The notes below the pieces were generated by a model, which had not been told where the DNA came from, made no database searches, and saw nothing but the letters and a program-made list of their open reading frames with translations. This document shows, one piece after another, positions 25,828 to 36,317 of a DNA stretch of 64,000 nt. Source of the stretch: AC-32 sp963717725 (GTDB taxonomy: Bacteria > Actinomycetota > Thermoleophilia > Gaiellales > Gaiellaceae); contig CAVQWS010000018.1 of assembly GCA_963717725.1 (NCBI GenBank), positions 1 to 64,000 of the forward strand, given 5' to 3'. How positions within the stretch are numbered: the first letter of the stretch is position 1; each line of letters opens with the position of its first letter. The position numbers and the translations under genes are program-made.

Positions 25828-26702
25828 CCGGCCACGCTACCAAGCCGGCTGATGATCTCCTGCGCGACCTCCGCCGGTGGGCGGTTGCCGTCGACGGGCA
25901 CGAGCCCGGGTATCCGCCGCATCCATTTGCGCTGGTAGGCGGCGTAGCGGCGCGTGCTCGTGATGACCGCCTCGATCGCCTCCTCGCGCGGGAGCTCGGC
26001 GACCTCGTCGAGGCCGTGGATCGTGTGGGCGGTCGGCGAGATCGGGCCGGCGAGCGCCCGTCGCACCTCCTCCTCCACACCGCGCTCGAACATGACCCGC
26101 GTGCGCGCCTCGATCCGCCGTGCCAGCTCATCGGCAGGGACGTCGAGGCCGACGACCAGCGTCGGATGCCGCGTCTCTCCGCTCCAGAGGCGGTCTTCGC
26201 CCGGCCGCAGGCTCGACCCGGCTTCGGCCAGCTCCAGGGCGCGCACGACCCGGCGACGGTCGTTCGCGTGCACTGCGGCCGCCGCGGCCGGATCGCGCTC
26301 GACGAGCAGCTCGTGGGCGGCCTCGGGACCGAGCTCGTCGTAGAGGCCCTCCAACCGCTCGCGCGCTCCCGGCGCCGGCGGCGGCGGCAGCTCGAGGTCG
26401 GCCAATGCGGCGCGCAGGTAGAGCCCGGTGCCACCGACGACGACGGGCGTCTGCCCGGCCGCCAGGATCTCGTCCACCGCCGCGTGGGCCAGCCGCTGGT
26501 ACTCCGCGACCGAGCCTTCCTCGTCGAGGCCGAGGTAGCCGACGAGCCGCGCCTCGGACTGGTTGGTCAGGATCGGCAGCCCGCGATAGACCTGCATCGC
26601 GTCGGCGGAGACCAGCTCGGCCGGGATCAGGCGCGTGACCTCCTCGGCGACGGCGCTCTTGCCCGAGGCCGTCGGCCCGAAGATCGCGAGGACCTCAACC
26701 AC
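25824..26702 (-). CDS. miaA: tRNA dimethylallyltransferase
   Basis: MiaA transfers a dimethylallyl group to N6 of A37 in tRNAs reading U-starting codons. The ATP loop GPTASGKSAVAEEV is at residues 9-22, followed by SADAMQVYRGLPI and GGTGLYL. YQRKWMRRIP at the C-terminal side is typical. Length is 292. It acts before MiaB, which is encoded two genes upstream in the same run. Confidence 0.95.
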   Translation of the reverse strand: MVEVLAIFGPTASGKSAVAEEVTRLIPAELVSADAMQVYRGLPILTNQSEARLVGYLGLDEEGSVAEYQRLAHAAVDEILAAGQTPVVVGGTGLYLRAALADLELPPPPAPGARERLEGLYDELGPEAAHELLVERDPAAAAAVHANDRRRVVRALELAEAGSSLRPGEDRLWSGETRHPTLVVGLDVPADELARRIEARTRVMFERGVEEEVRRALAGPISPTAHTIHGLDEVAELPREEAIEAVITSTRRYAAYQRKWMRRIPGLVPVDGNRPPAEVAQEIISRLGSVAG

Positions 26703-27453
26703 GGAGCCGCGCGCGGGCGAGTTCGAGCTCCTCGTCGCTGACGCCGGTCTCGCGGAGGTACCCCTCCACGCCGCCGTAGCGCCGCTCGAGTTCGGCGAAC
26801 ACGCCCGCCATCGAGGCGGCCGGCGTCTGGGCGATCCGGCGCAGTCGCTCGAGCTCCTCCTCGCTCTCCGCAGCGGCGAACCAGCCCTCGTGCCGGGGGA
26901 GCAGGCGCTCCTCGCTGAGCGCGTAGTCGCCGGCGATCGTCTCGTCGTCCACGTCCGCGAGGTGGAGCAGGAATGCGGACAGCAGGCCAGTTCGGTCTTT
27001 GCCGCCGACGCAGTGGATGACGATGCCGCCCTCCGGCGCGTGCGCGACCGCTCGCATCCCGGCGGCGACGTTGTCGCGGAAGCGCTCGAGAAAGATCAGA
27101 TAGACGTCGCGCGTCGAGGTCGCGACGTCGGGTGCCGCCGCGGCAGCCGCCTCGATTTCCTCGGCGATCTCCTCCCATTCCGCCTCACTCGCCTCCATGA
27201 ACGGCACGTGCACGACCTCGACCGGCAGCTCGGCCGGCGGGTCCTCCTCGCGCTCGTGGTCGCCGCGCAGGTCGATCACCGTGCGGACCCCGTGGCCGAC
27301 GAGCGCTCGCCAGCCTTCGTCGCTCAATTGACGGACGCTGTCGGCCCGCACGATCGAGCCGCGGCGTGTCTCACCGCCGTCGAGGGTCGGCAGGCCGCCG
27401 AGCTCGCGGACGTTGAGACAGCCGTCCCAGGTGAGATCCCGGCTAGGCGGCAA
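26695..27453 (-). CDS. Tyrosine/serine protein phosphatase of the DSP-like family
   Basis: The active-site loop HCVGGKDRTG (near residues 150-159) identifies a Cys-based phosphatase of the type found in MptpB-like and actinobacterial enzymes. The N-terminus NVRELGGLPT is also typical. Length is 252. The start is taken as TTG 27453, which overlaps the end of miaB by 11 bases. Its place between miaB and miaA is not functionally obvious; substrates may be phosphoproteins or phosphoinositides. Confidence 0.85.
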   Translation of the reverse strand: MPPSRDLTWDGCLNVRELGGLPTLDGGETRRGSIVRADSVRQLSDEGWRALVGHGVRTVIDLRGDHEREEDPPAELPVEVVHVPFMEASEAEWEEIAEEIEAAAAAAPDVATSTRDVYLIFLERFRDNVAAGMRAVAHAPEGGIVIHCVGGKDRTGLLSAFLLHLADVDDETIAGDYALSEERLLPRHEGWFAAAESEEELERLRRIAQTPAASMAGVFAELERRYGGVEGYLRETGVSDEELELARARLRG

Positions 27454-28759
27454 CGGCGGCGAGCTGGGTGCCCTTGAGCGTCGTCGAGGTCGCGCCCTCG
27501 ATCGTGACCGGGACGAGCTCGCCCGGCTCGGCCGTGCCCGTGAAGTTCACAGTCGTGTTGCGTCGAGTGCGCCCGCGCAGGACGGCCGCGTCGTTACGGC
27601 TCGGGCCCTCGACGAGCACCTCCTCCGCACGGCCGACCCGGTCGCGGTTGCGCGCCTCGGCGACTCGCTGGACGACCTCGATCAGCCGCTCGATCCGTTC
27701 GCGCTTTAGCTCTTCCGGCAGCTGTTCTTCCATCGACGCAGCCTCGGTGCCCTGGCGCGGCGAGTAGACGAAGGTGAAGGCGCCGTCGTAGCCGACCTCC
27801 TCGACCGCGCTCACCGTCTCCTCGAACTCGGCCTCGGTCTCGCCCGGGAAGCCGACGATCAGGTCGGTCGTCAGCGCGAGGTCGGGGATCGCCGCGCGCA
27901 GCTCGTCCACCAGCCGCAGGTAGCGCTCGCGCGAGTAGGTGCGGCGCATCGCCTTCAGCACCCGCGTCGAGCCCGACTGCAGCGGCAGGTGCGCGTGCTC
28001 GCAGACCGACTCGCACTCCGCCATCGCCGCGATCACGGGCGCGCGGAAGTCCTTCGGGTGTGGGCTGGTGAAGCGGATCCGCTCGATCCCCTCGACCTCG
28101 TCACAGGCACGGAGCAGCTCCTCGAACGAGCTGCCGACGTCACGCCCGTAGGAGTTGACGTTCTGACCGAGCAGCGTCAGCTCCTTCACCCCCGCGCGCG
28201 CGAGGCCCTCGACCTCGGCGAGGATCTCCCCCGGTCGGCGCGAGACCTCCCGGCCGCGCACCGACGGCACGATGCAGTACGAGCAGACCGAGTTGCAGCC
28301 CATCGAGATCTGCACCCAGGCCTGGAAGCGGCGCTCGCGGTGGAGCGGCAGCGCCCGGCGAACGCGCGCTCCTCGGCGATTCCGAACGAGCCGCGCGCGA
28401 CGCCCTCGCCGCCCGCGCCGAGCCATTCGCCCAGGTGCGGGATCGAGCCCGGCCCGAACGCGACGTCGACGTACGGGTAGAGCGAGAAGAGCCGCTCGCG
28501 TTGCGCCTCGGCGTAGCAGCCGCCGACGGCGATCACCTTCTCGCGGGTCGCGTTCCTTCAGCGCGCGGGCCTGCGCGAGGTGCGCGGCGAAGCGCTGGTC
28601 GGGCTTCTCGCGGATCGTGCAGGTGTTGAAGACCAGCACGTCGGCCTCGCCCTGCTCACGCGCCTCGCCGAGGCCGAGCTCCTCGAGCATGCCCTTGATT
28701 CGCTCGGAGTCGTGGGCGTTCATCTGGCAGCCGAATGTGGTGACGTGGTAGCTGCGCAC
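27443..28759 (-). CDS. miaB: tRNA-2-methylthio-N6-dimethylallyladenosine synthase MiaB, with two compensating frameshifts
   Basis: MiaB adds a methylthio group to i6A37 of tRNA using radical SAM chemistry. The N-terminal domain has Cys in TFGCQMN and NTCTIRE. The radical SAM cluster is in MGCNSVCSYCIVPS, and a C-terminal TRAM domain follows. Between about 28357 and 28545 the natural protein (GGCYAEAQRERLFSLYP and onward) lies in another frame, while the open frame reads an Arg-rich nonsense stretch. One extra base near 28545 and one missing base near 28357 cancel out. As written, the product lacks the third Cys of the second iron-sulphur cluster. Confidence 0.85.
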   Translation of the reverse strand: MRSYHVTTFGCQMNAHDSERIKGMLEELGLGEAREQGEADVLVFNTCTIREKPDQRFAAHLAQARALKERDPREGDRRRRLLRRGATRAALLALPVRRRRVRAGLDPAPGRMARRGRRGRRARLVRNRRGARVRRALPLHRERRFQAWVQISMGCNSVCSYCIVPSVRGREVSRRPGEILAEVEGLARAGVKELTLLGQNVNSYGRDVGSSFEELLRACDEVEGIERIRFTSPHPKDFRAPVIAAMAECESVCEHAHLPLQSGSTRVLKAMRRTYSRERYLRLVDELRAAIPDLALTTDLIVGFPGETEAEFEETVSAVEEVGYDGAFTFVYSPRQGTEAASMEEQLPEELKRERIERLIEVVQRVAEARNRDRVGRAEEVLVEGPSRNDAAVLRGRTRRNTTVNFTGTAEPGELVPVTIEGATSTTLKGTQLAAVAA

Positions 28760-28779
28760 GGCGGAAGCCTAGCCTCGCC

Positions 28780-29205
28780 TCAGCCCGAGCTCGTGCAGGA
28801 CTCGGCGTGGAGCTCGTTCGCGATCTGGCCCGCCTGCCGGTTCAGCTGCTGGTTTCGGACCGACAGGCGCCGCAAGCGCGTGACGTCCCCGGTGCGACCT
28901 GCATCGGCGAGGCCTTGCAGCGCGTCGTGCTGCTGCCCCACGAGATCTCGCAGGCGCGCGGCCTGCGCCGCAAGCTCCGGGGGCGCCTGCAGCTCTTTGA
29001 TCGGCTCGGCGATCGCGGCGTCGAAGGCGGCGACGATCCGGTCACCGCGCTGGGACGGGTCGCTCCCGAGCGCCTGCTCGCGCTTGGCGAAGTCCTCGCA
29101 CATGGCGTTCAGCTTGTCGACGTACTGCTGCTTGCCGGACTTCGAGCCGCAGCCCGCGAGCGTCAGGAGAAGCGCCGCGGCCAGCGCAGTCGTAACAACT
29201 TTCAC
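28780..29205 (-). CDS. Small lipoprotein of unknown function
   Basis: A GTG start at 29205 gives a 141-residue protein with a lipoprotein signal peptide ending in a LAGC lipobox (Cys near residue 18). The mature part is helical and charged, with one further Cys pair candidate (MCEDF and the C-terminal SCTSSG). No family is recognised. It is divergent from the nuclease gene with 77 bp between them. Confidence 0.65.
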   Translation of the reverse strand: MKVVTTALAAALLLTLAGCGSKSGKQQYVDKLNAMCEDFAKREQALGSDPSQRGDRIVAAFDAAIAEPIKELQAPPELAAQAARLRDLVGQQHDALQGLADAGRTGDVTRLRRLSVRNQQLNRQAGQIANELHAESCTSSG

Positions 29206-29282
29206 CGCGCAGAACTGTAGACACCCTCCGGAAGACATGGCAGGGTAGGCCCTGTCGTCAGGGAGAGCTCTAGGAGGGTCGA

Positions 29283-32200
29283 ATGCGAGGCGTACTGAAG
29301 GCTTGCGGCTGCGTGCTGGCCGCGGTGGGAACGATGCTTGCGCTGGCGGGACCGGCGGGAGCCGCGGGCAACATCGTCGTCAGCCAGGTCTACGGCGGCG
29401 GCGGCAACACCGGCGCGCCGTACAGGAGCGACTTCGTCGAGCTGTTCAACCGCAGCACGTCGACGATCTCGATCACCGGCTGGTCGGTCCAGTACGCCAG
29501 TGCGACCGGGACGGGGAACTTCGGCTCCAACCCGGTGACGACGCTTCACGGCGTGCTCATCCCGGGCCAGTACTTCCTCGTCGCGCAGGCCGGTGGCACG
29601 ACCGGAGCCGCGCTCCCGAACCCCGACGAGGTCGGCACCGTGAACATGTCCGCCACCGGCGGCAAGGTCGTCCTCGTCAACAACGCGACCCCGCTCGCCT
29701 GCAACGGCGGCTCCGCCCCGTGCAGCGCGGCGCAGCTCGCGTCGATCGTCGACCTCGTCGGCTACGACGGCGCGAACTTCTTCGAGGGCGCGCCCGCACC
29801 GACGCTCTCCAACACCACCTCGGGGCTTCGAAACGGGTCCGGCTGCGTGGACACGGACAACAATAGTGCCGACTTCACGGCCGGCGCTCCCTCTCCCCGC
29901 AACACCGTCTCGACCATCCATCCCTGCCCGACGGACACCGCCCCCGCGGTGGCCTCGACCTCGCCGTCGAATGGCGCGGGCGGCGTGGCCGCAGACGCGA
30001 ACATCACGGTCACCTTCAACGAACCCGTGAACGTCTCCGGCTCGTGGTTCTCGCTCTCCTGCACGTCGAGCGGCAGCCACACGGCCGCGGTCTCGGGCGG
30101 CCCGACGACCTTCACGCTCGATCCGGACACCGACTTCGCCGAGGGCGAGTCGTGCAACGTCGCGATCTTCGCGGCGAACGTCGCCGATCAGGACACCACC
30201 GATCCGCCGGACAACATGGACGCTGACTACGCCTTCGGCTTCGCGACGATCATGCCGGCGCTGGCGATCCACACCGTCCAAGACGCGAACCACCTCTCGC
30301 CCTACGCCGGCCAGACGGTGCGGGTGCTCGGGATCGTGACGGCCCGGACGTCGAACGGCTTCTGGATGCAGGATCCGAATCCCGACGCCGACGACGCGAC
30401 CTCGGAGGGCATCTTCGTCTTCACTAGCTCCGTGCCGTCTGCTGCGGCGACCGTCGGCAACCAGGTGAGCACGACCGGTCGCGCCCAGGAGTTCCGCCCC
30501 GGCGGCGCCACCACCGGCAACCTGACGACCACCGAGCTGACCTCGCCAACGATCTCGGTGCTCTCCACCGGTAACCCGCTGCCGGCGCCCGTCGTGATCG
30601 GCAACGGCGGGCGGGTGCCGCCGGACACGGTGATCGAGGACGACGCCGTCGGCGGTAGCGTCGAGAGCGCGGGCAGCCTCTTCGATCCGTCGCACGACGG
30701 CCTCGACTTCTACGAGAGCCTCGAGGGCATGCGCGTCCAGCTGAACGACGCGGTCGCGGTCGGCCCGACGGCGACCGCCTTCGGCGAGACCCCCGTCGTC
30801 GGCGACGACGGCGCGAACGCCTCCGTCCGCACCTACCGCGGCGGCCTCCTGCTCCGCCCGGGCGACGGCAACCCCGAGCGCATCACGCTCGACGACCTGA
30901 CCCCTGTCCAGCCTGCGAACGTCGGCGACCACTACTACGGCGCGATCGTCGGGGTCGTGGACTACAACTTCGGCAATCCGTTCCTCGAGGTCACGTCCGC
31001 GCCGGACGTTACGCACAACGGCGTACAGCGCGAGGCGACGGCGCCCGTCTCCGCGGGCGAGCTCGCGATCTCGACCTTCAACTTCGAGAACCTCGCCGCG
31101 ACCGACCCGCAGTCGAAATTCGACGGGCTGGCGAACCTGATCGTCAACAACCTGCGCGCGCCCGACCTGCTGGCCGGCGAGGAGGTGCAGGACAACAACG
31201 GCGTCGGCGGACCGCTCGGGAACACCGAGGTCGACGCGTCGCAGACGCTCACGCGGCTCGTCAACGCGATCTCTGCCGCGGGCGGGCCGACCTACGACTG
31301 GCGGCAGATCGACCCCGTCTACAACCAGGACGGCGGCGCGCCGAACGGGAACATCCGGCAGGTGATCCTCTTCCGGACCGACCGCGGGCTCTCGTTCGTC
31401 GACCGGACGGGAGCGGGCTCGACGACGCCGAACGCCGTGACCGGCTCCGGAGCCTCGACACATCTCCTCTACAGCCCCGGCCGAATCGCGCCGGCCGACT
31501 CTGCGTGGAACGCCTCCCGCAAGCCGCTGGCGGCCGAGCTCATGTACCACGGCCACCACCTGTTCGTGATCGTCAACCACTTCAACTCGAAGGGCGGCGA
31601 CGACCCGCTTCGCGGCCGCTTCCAGCCGCCGAACGAGGTGACCGCGACGCAGCGGCACCAGCAGGCCACACTCGTGGCGGACTTCGTCTCGCAGATCTCG
31701 TCGGCCGACCCGGGCGCGAACGTCGTCGTCCTCGGCGACCTGAACGACTTCGAGTTCTCGCAGACGGTCCAGATCCTCGAGGGCGGGGGCCTCCACGACC
31801 TGATGAACACCCTCCCGCTGAACGAGCGCTACAGCTACGAGTTCGAGGGCAACGCCCAGGTGCTCGACCACATCATGTTCAGCGGGCCGCTGTTCTCACG
31901 GCTGTTCTTCTTCGACCCGGTGCACGTGAACGCGGAGTTCTTCGACCAGGTCTCCGACCACGACCCGTCCGTGGTGCGCGTCCTCCTGAACGACGCCCCC
32001 TCGGCGGGCGCGGGTGGGCCGTATGCCGTGGACGAGGGCTCGTCGGTGGCACTGACCGCGAGCGGGAGCGACCCAGAGGGCGACCCACTCACCTTCGCAT
32101 GGGATCTCGACGGCAACGGCTCGTTCGAGACCCCGGGCCAGTCGGTCTCGTTCTTCGGCGCCGACGGGCCGTCCAGCCCGACTGTGAAGGTGCGCGTGAC

Positions 32201-32885
32201 CGACGACGGCGGGGCCTCCGACGTCGCGCAGGCAACGGTGAACGTCGGGAACCTCGCGCCGACGATCGCTTCGCTGGACGCGAGCCCGTTGAATGCGTTG
32301 GTGGACCAGCCGGTGACTTTCACTGGCTCCGCGACCGACCCGTCCGCGGTCGACCAGGCGGCCGGCTTCACGTGGTCGTTCGACACCGGGTCGGGCTTCG
32401 GCTCGTTCGGGGCAAGCCCGTTCACGACGTCGTTCTCGGCGTGCGGGACGTACACGGTGTCCGCGAAGGCGCAGGACAAGGACGGCGGCGTCTCTGAGCC
32501 GGCCGCGGCGCCGGCGGTGCACGTCTACGGCGCGAATCTCATCCCGCCGCTGCAGGCGGGCGCGTACAACGTCGTACAGCGCGGCCGGGTCGTGCCCGTG
32601 AAGATCACGGTCGGATGCGGCGGGTTCCTGAGCGGCCTGCGGCCCGCGATCTCGCTCCGGGCCGGCGACTTCGACCCGACCGTCGATCCCGGCGACCCGA
32701 GCTACGTCGTCCCCGACAGCAACTCGACTGCCGATACGAGCGGCGTCATGCGCGAGGGCGACGGGCAGTACATCTACAACCTGGCCGTCCCGTCGGACGC
32801 GGCGAGCGGGCAACTCTACACGGTGCTCGTGCGGCCCTTCGGCGGCTCTGCGCCGGCGCTGTACGCGGTGCTGAAGATCAAGTGA
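29283..32885 (+). CDS. Large secreted ExeM/NucH-type nuclease
   Basis: The 1200-residue protein starts behind a good ribosome site (GGAGG, five bases from ATG). Parts in order: signal peptide (1-27), lamin-tail domain (about 28-195), Ig-like Big_5 domain (about 218-320, TFNEPVNVSG), OB-like domain (about 330-460), endonuclease/exonuclease/phosphatase domain (about 595-900) with NHFNSKGGDD, VVLGDLNDFE and SDHDPSVV, two PKD-like Ig domains (about 905-1085) and a C-terminal domain. Related ExeM/NucH enzymes degrade extracellular DNA. It would act outside the cell in nutrient scavenging or matrix turnover. It interrupts the rny-miaB order common in Actinobacteria. Confidence 0.85.
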   Translation: MRGVLKACGCVLAAVGTMLALAGPAGAAGNIVVSQVYGGGGNTGAPYRSDFVELFNRSTSTISITGWSVQYASATGTGNFGSNPVTTLHGVLIPGQYFLVAQAGGTTGAALPNPDEVGTVNMSATGGKVVLVNNATPLACNGGSAPCSAAQLASIVDLVGYDGANFFEGAPAPTLSNTTSGLRNGSGCVDTDNNSADFTAGAPSPRNTVSTIHPCPTDTAPAVASTSPSNGAGGVAADANITVTFNEPVNVSGSWFSLSCTSSGSHTAAVSGGPTTFTLDPDTDFAEGESCNVAIFAANVADQDTTDPPDNMDADYAFGFATIMPALAIHTVQDANHLSPYAGQTVRVLGIVTARTSNGFWMQDPNPDADDATSEGIFVFTSSVPSAAATVGNQVSTTGRAQEFRPGGATTGNLTTTELTSPTISVLSTGNPLPAPVVIGNGGRVPPDTVIEDDAVGGSVESAGSLFDPSHDGLDFYESLEGMRVQLNDAVAVGPTATAFGETPVVGDDGANASVRTYRGGLLLRPGDGNPERITLDDLTPVQPANVGDHYYGAIVGVVDYNFGNPFLEVTSAPDVTHNGVQREATAPVSAGELAISTFNFENLAATDPQSKFDGLANLIVNNLRAPDLLAGEEVQDNNGVGGPLGNTEVDASQTLTRLVNAISAAGGPTYDWRQIDPVYNQDGGAPNGNIRQVILFRTDRGLSFVDRTGAGSTTPNAVTGSGASTHLLYSPGRIAPADSAWNASRKPLAAELMYHGHHLFVIVNHFNSKGGDDPLRGRFQPPNEVTATQRHQQATLVADFVSQISSADPGANVVVLGDLNDFEFSQTVQILEGGGLHDLMNTLPLNERYSYEFEGNAQVLDHIMFSGPLFSRLFFFDPVHVNAEFFDQVSDHDPSVVRVLLNDAPSAGAGGPYAVDEGSSVALTASGSDPEGDPLTFAWDLDGNGSFETPGQSVSFFGADGPSSPTVKVRVTDDGGASDVAQATVNVGNLAPTIASLDASPLNALVDQPVTFTGSATDPSAVDQAAGFTWSFDTGSGFGSFGASPFTTSFSACGTYTVSAKAQDKDGGVSEPAAAPAVHVYGANLIPPLQAGAYNVVQRGRVVPVKITVGCGGFLSGLRPAISLRAGDFDPTVDPGDPSYVVPDSNSTADTSGVMREGDGQYIYNLAVPSDAASGQLYTVLVRPFGGSAPALYAVLKIK

Positions 32886-32930
32886 GGGACGGGAGCGGAG
32901 CGCCGCCCGCCCCCTCCTCGCTAGTCCGGA

Positions 32931-34496
32931 CTACTTCGCGAACTCGATAGCGCGCGACTCGCGGATCACGGTCACCTTGATCTGACCGGGGTACTCGAGC
33001 TGGTCCTCGATCTCGCGCGCGATCTCGTGTGAAAGCAGCACGGCCGCGTCGTCGTCGATCTCCTTCGGCTTGACGATCACGCGGATCTCGCGGCCGGCCT
33101 GCAGCGCATAGACCTTCTCGACACCCTCGTGGCGAGATGCGACGCCCTCCAGTGCCTCCAGCCGCTTGATGTAGTGCTCGAGGCTCTCGCCGCGCGCGCC
33201 CGGGCGCGAAGCGGAGATCGCGTCGGCGGCGATCAGCAGCACGGCCTCGACCGTCTGCGGCTCGACCTCGTAATGGTGGGCCTCGATCGCGTGGACGACC
33301 GCGGGCGACTCGCCGTAGCGGCGCGCGTACTGCGCCGAGAGCAGCGCGTGCGAGCCCTCGACCTCGTGCGTCAGCGCCTTGCCGAGGTCGTGCAGGAGCG
33401 CCGCGCGCCGCGCCGTCTTGACGCTCGCCTGCAGCTCGGCGGCCATGATCCCCGCCAGGTGGACGACCTCTAGCGTGTGCTTGAGCACGTTCTGCCCGTA
33501 GCTCGTGCGGAAGCGCAGTCGGCCGAGGATCTTCACGAGCTCCTCGTGCACCTCGCCGCAGTTGGCCTCGAAGACCGCCTGCTCGCCGGCCTGACGGATC
33601 GTGTCCTCGATCTCCGCCTTCGACTGGTAGTACATCTCCTCGATCCGCGCCGGGTGGATGCGCCCGTCCTCGATCAGCTTCGTGAGGGTCAGCTTTGCGA
33701 CCTCGCGCCGGATGCCGTCGAACGACGAGAGCACAACCGCTTGCGGCGTGTCGTCGATGATCACGTCCACGCCGGTCAGGTGCTCGAGCGCGCGGATATT
33801 GCGGCCCTCGCGGCCGATGATGCGGCCCTTCATGTCGTCGGAGGGGAGCTCGATCAGCGAGACGGTGGTCTCCGAGGCGTGGTTGGCGGCAACCCGCTGG
33901 AGGGCGTCGGCGACGAGATTGCGAGCGCGGCGCTTCGCCTCGGCGCGCGCCTCTTCCTCGGCCTGCCGGACGCGGCGCGCCAGCTCATGGCGGACGAGCT
34001 CCTCGGATCGCTCGAGCATGTGCGCCTTGGCCTCGTTGACGGTCATCCCCGAGATGCGCTCGAGCTCGGTCATCTGCGAGTCGCGCGCCTCCTTGAGGTC
34101 TTCCTGGAGCTGCTTGGTGTGCACCTCGCGGTCGAACACCCCCTGCTCCCGTCGCGTGAGCTCGGTCAGCTTCTCGTCGATGTCCTCTTCCTTCGCCAGC
34201 ACGCGCTCCTCGATTTTGAGGATCTCCGTGCGCCGCTCGCCGACTTCCTGCTCGATCTCAGCCCGTAGCCGCACCGAGGCTTCACGCGCTTCGATCTGTC
34301 CCTCCCGGCGCAGCGCGTCGGCCTCGCTCTGCGCTTCGCGGCGCATCACGTCGGTCTCGCGCTTGGCCTCGCTGACGAGCAGCTGGCGAGTTCGCCGCGC
34401 AGCGGCCAGGCGTGAGCCGGCAAAGGCGTAGAGCGACAGGAAGGCAAGGCCGGCTCCGACCGCGAGGCCGATGAGAATCCCGATGACGACGACCAT
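32931..34496 (-). CDS. rny: Ribonuclease Y
   Basis: RNase Y is a membrane-anchored endoribonuclease that starts mRNA decay. The 521-residue protein has an N-terminal helix (VVVIGILIGLAVGAGLAFL), a long coiled coil, a KH domain with GRIIGREGRNIRALE, and an HD domain with HDLGKALTHE. The ATG at 34496 is chosen because GGGAG lies five bases before it; a GTG 12 bases upstream is the alternative. The rny-recX-recA order is typical of the group. Confidence 0.94.
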   Translation of the reverse strand: MVVVIGILIGLAVGAGLAFLSLYAFAGSRLAAARRTRQLLVSEAKRETDVMRREAQSEADALRREGQIEAREASVRLRAEIEQEVGERRTEILKIEERVLAKEEDIDEKLTELTRREQGVFDREVHTKQLQEDLKEARDSQMTELERISGMTVNEAKAHMLERSEELVRHELARRVRQAEEEARAEAKRRARNLVADALQRVAANHASETTVSLIELPSDDMKGRIIGREGRNIRALEHLTGVDVIIDDTPQAVVLSSFDGIRREVAKLTLTKLIEDGRIHPARIEEMYYQSKAEIEDTIRQAGEQAVFEANCGEVHEELVKILGRLRFRTSYGQNVLKHTLEVVHLAGIMAAELQASVKTARRAALLHDLGKALTHEVEGSHALLSAQYARRYGESPAVVHAIEAHHYEVEPQTVEAVLLIAADAISASRPGARGESLEHYIKRLEALEGVASRHEGVEKVYALQAGREIRVIVKPKEIDDDAAVLLSHEIAREIEDQLEYPGQIKVTVIRESRAIEFAK

Positions 34497-34773
34497 GCGC
34501 GCTCCCACTGTCGGGCCGGGGCGGGGGCCTCGGCCGGGAACCGTTGTCCGCGCAGTACGCGGTGCTCATCCGGCACCGCTTGCACCGGGACGTGCTCAGA
34601 ATCGGGGCGGCGGGGCGCGCGTGCCCTCGCCTGGCGGCTCAGCGTCGAGACGTCGGCGCCGTCAGATCCCCTCTCTCGCGCTCGTGGTGGTCTGTAGGAA
34701 GGTCATGATCCGATTCGGAAACGCGTTAGATGCAGGCAAAACGTCGAATGAAGCACTCCTATCCTAACGCTCG

Positions 34774-35199
34774 TCACCCCTCTGCCGCAACGAGGGCGGC
34801 CACGACCTCCTCGTCGAAGCCCCGTCCGGCCAGCAGACGAGCGGTCGCGGGAGTCGCTCCGCGGCGCTCGACCAGGGCCGCAGCGCGCTCGCGCTCGGAG
34901 TCGAGATTGCCCAGCGCGGCCTCGATCTCGGCGGCGCCGACGCCGGCCTGTTCGAGCTCGAACCGGATCGCCCCGTCGCCCTTCCCCCGCTCCGCCAGCA
35001 CCCGCGCCCGCTCGTCGGCGAAGCGCCCGTCGTCGACGAGCCCGGCGTTCCGAAGCTCCTCGACCACAGCCTCAGCGTCGTCCGCGGCCACGCCCGCACG
35101 CTGCAGCCGCTCACGCAGGCTCCGTTGCGAGTGCTCCCGTCGTGCCAGCGCGCGCGTGGCGACGGCGAGCGCCTCGATGCGCGGGGCCTCGGGCTCCAC
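34774..35199 (-). CDS. recX: RecA regulator RecX
   Basis: RecX binds RecA filaments and inhibits them. The 141-residue protein has three-helix repeats typical of the family, for example LARREHSQRSLRERLQRAG, LVDDGRFADERA and GRGFDEEVV. It begins at a GTG directly next to the recA stop codon, so it is translated with recA. It is at the short end of the family range. Confidence 0.9.
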   Translation of the reverse strand: MEPEAPRIEALAVATRALARREHSQRSLRERLQRAGVAADDAEAVVEELRNAGLVDDGRFADERARVLAERGKGDGAIRFELEQAGVGAAEIEAALGNLDSERERAAALVERRGATPATARLLAGRGFDEEVVAALVAAEG

Positions 35200-36315
<1,116 letters not shown>

Positions 36316-36317
36316 TC

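Noticed and set aside
29202..31871. 889-codon antisense frame over the nuclease gene
   Set aside because: Low-complexity Arg/Val/Asp sequence; the sense frame has a signal peptide and clear domains.
32886..32930. Shared terminator between the nuclease gene and rny
   Set aside because: Only an imperfect GC-rich repeat is present, no convincing stem.
34497..34773. Small RNA or promoter between recX and rny
   Set aside because: No clear -35/-10 pair or terminator could be supported in this 277-bp gap.
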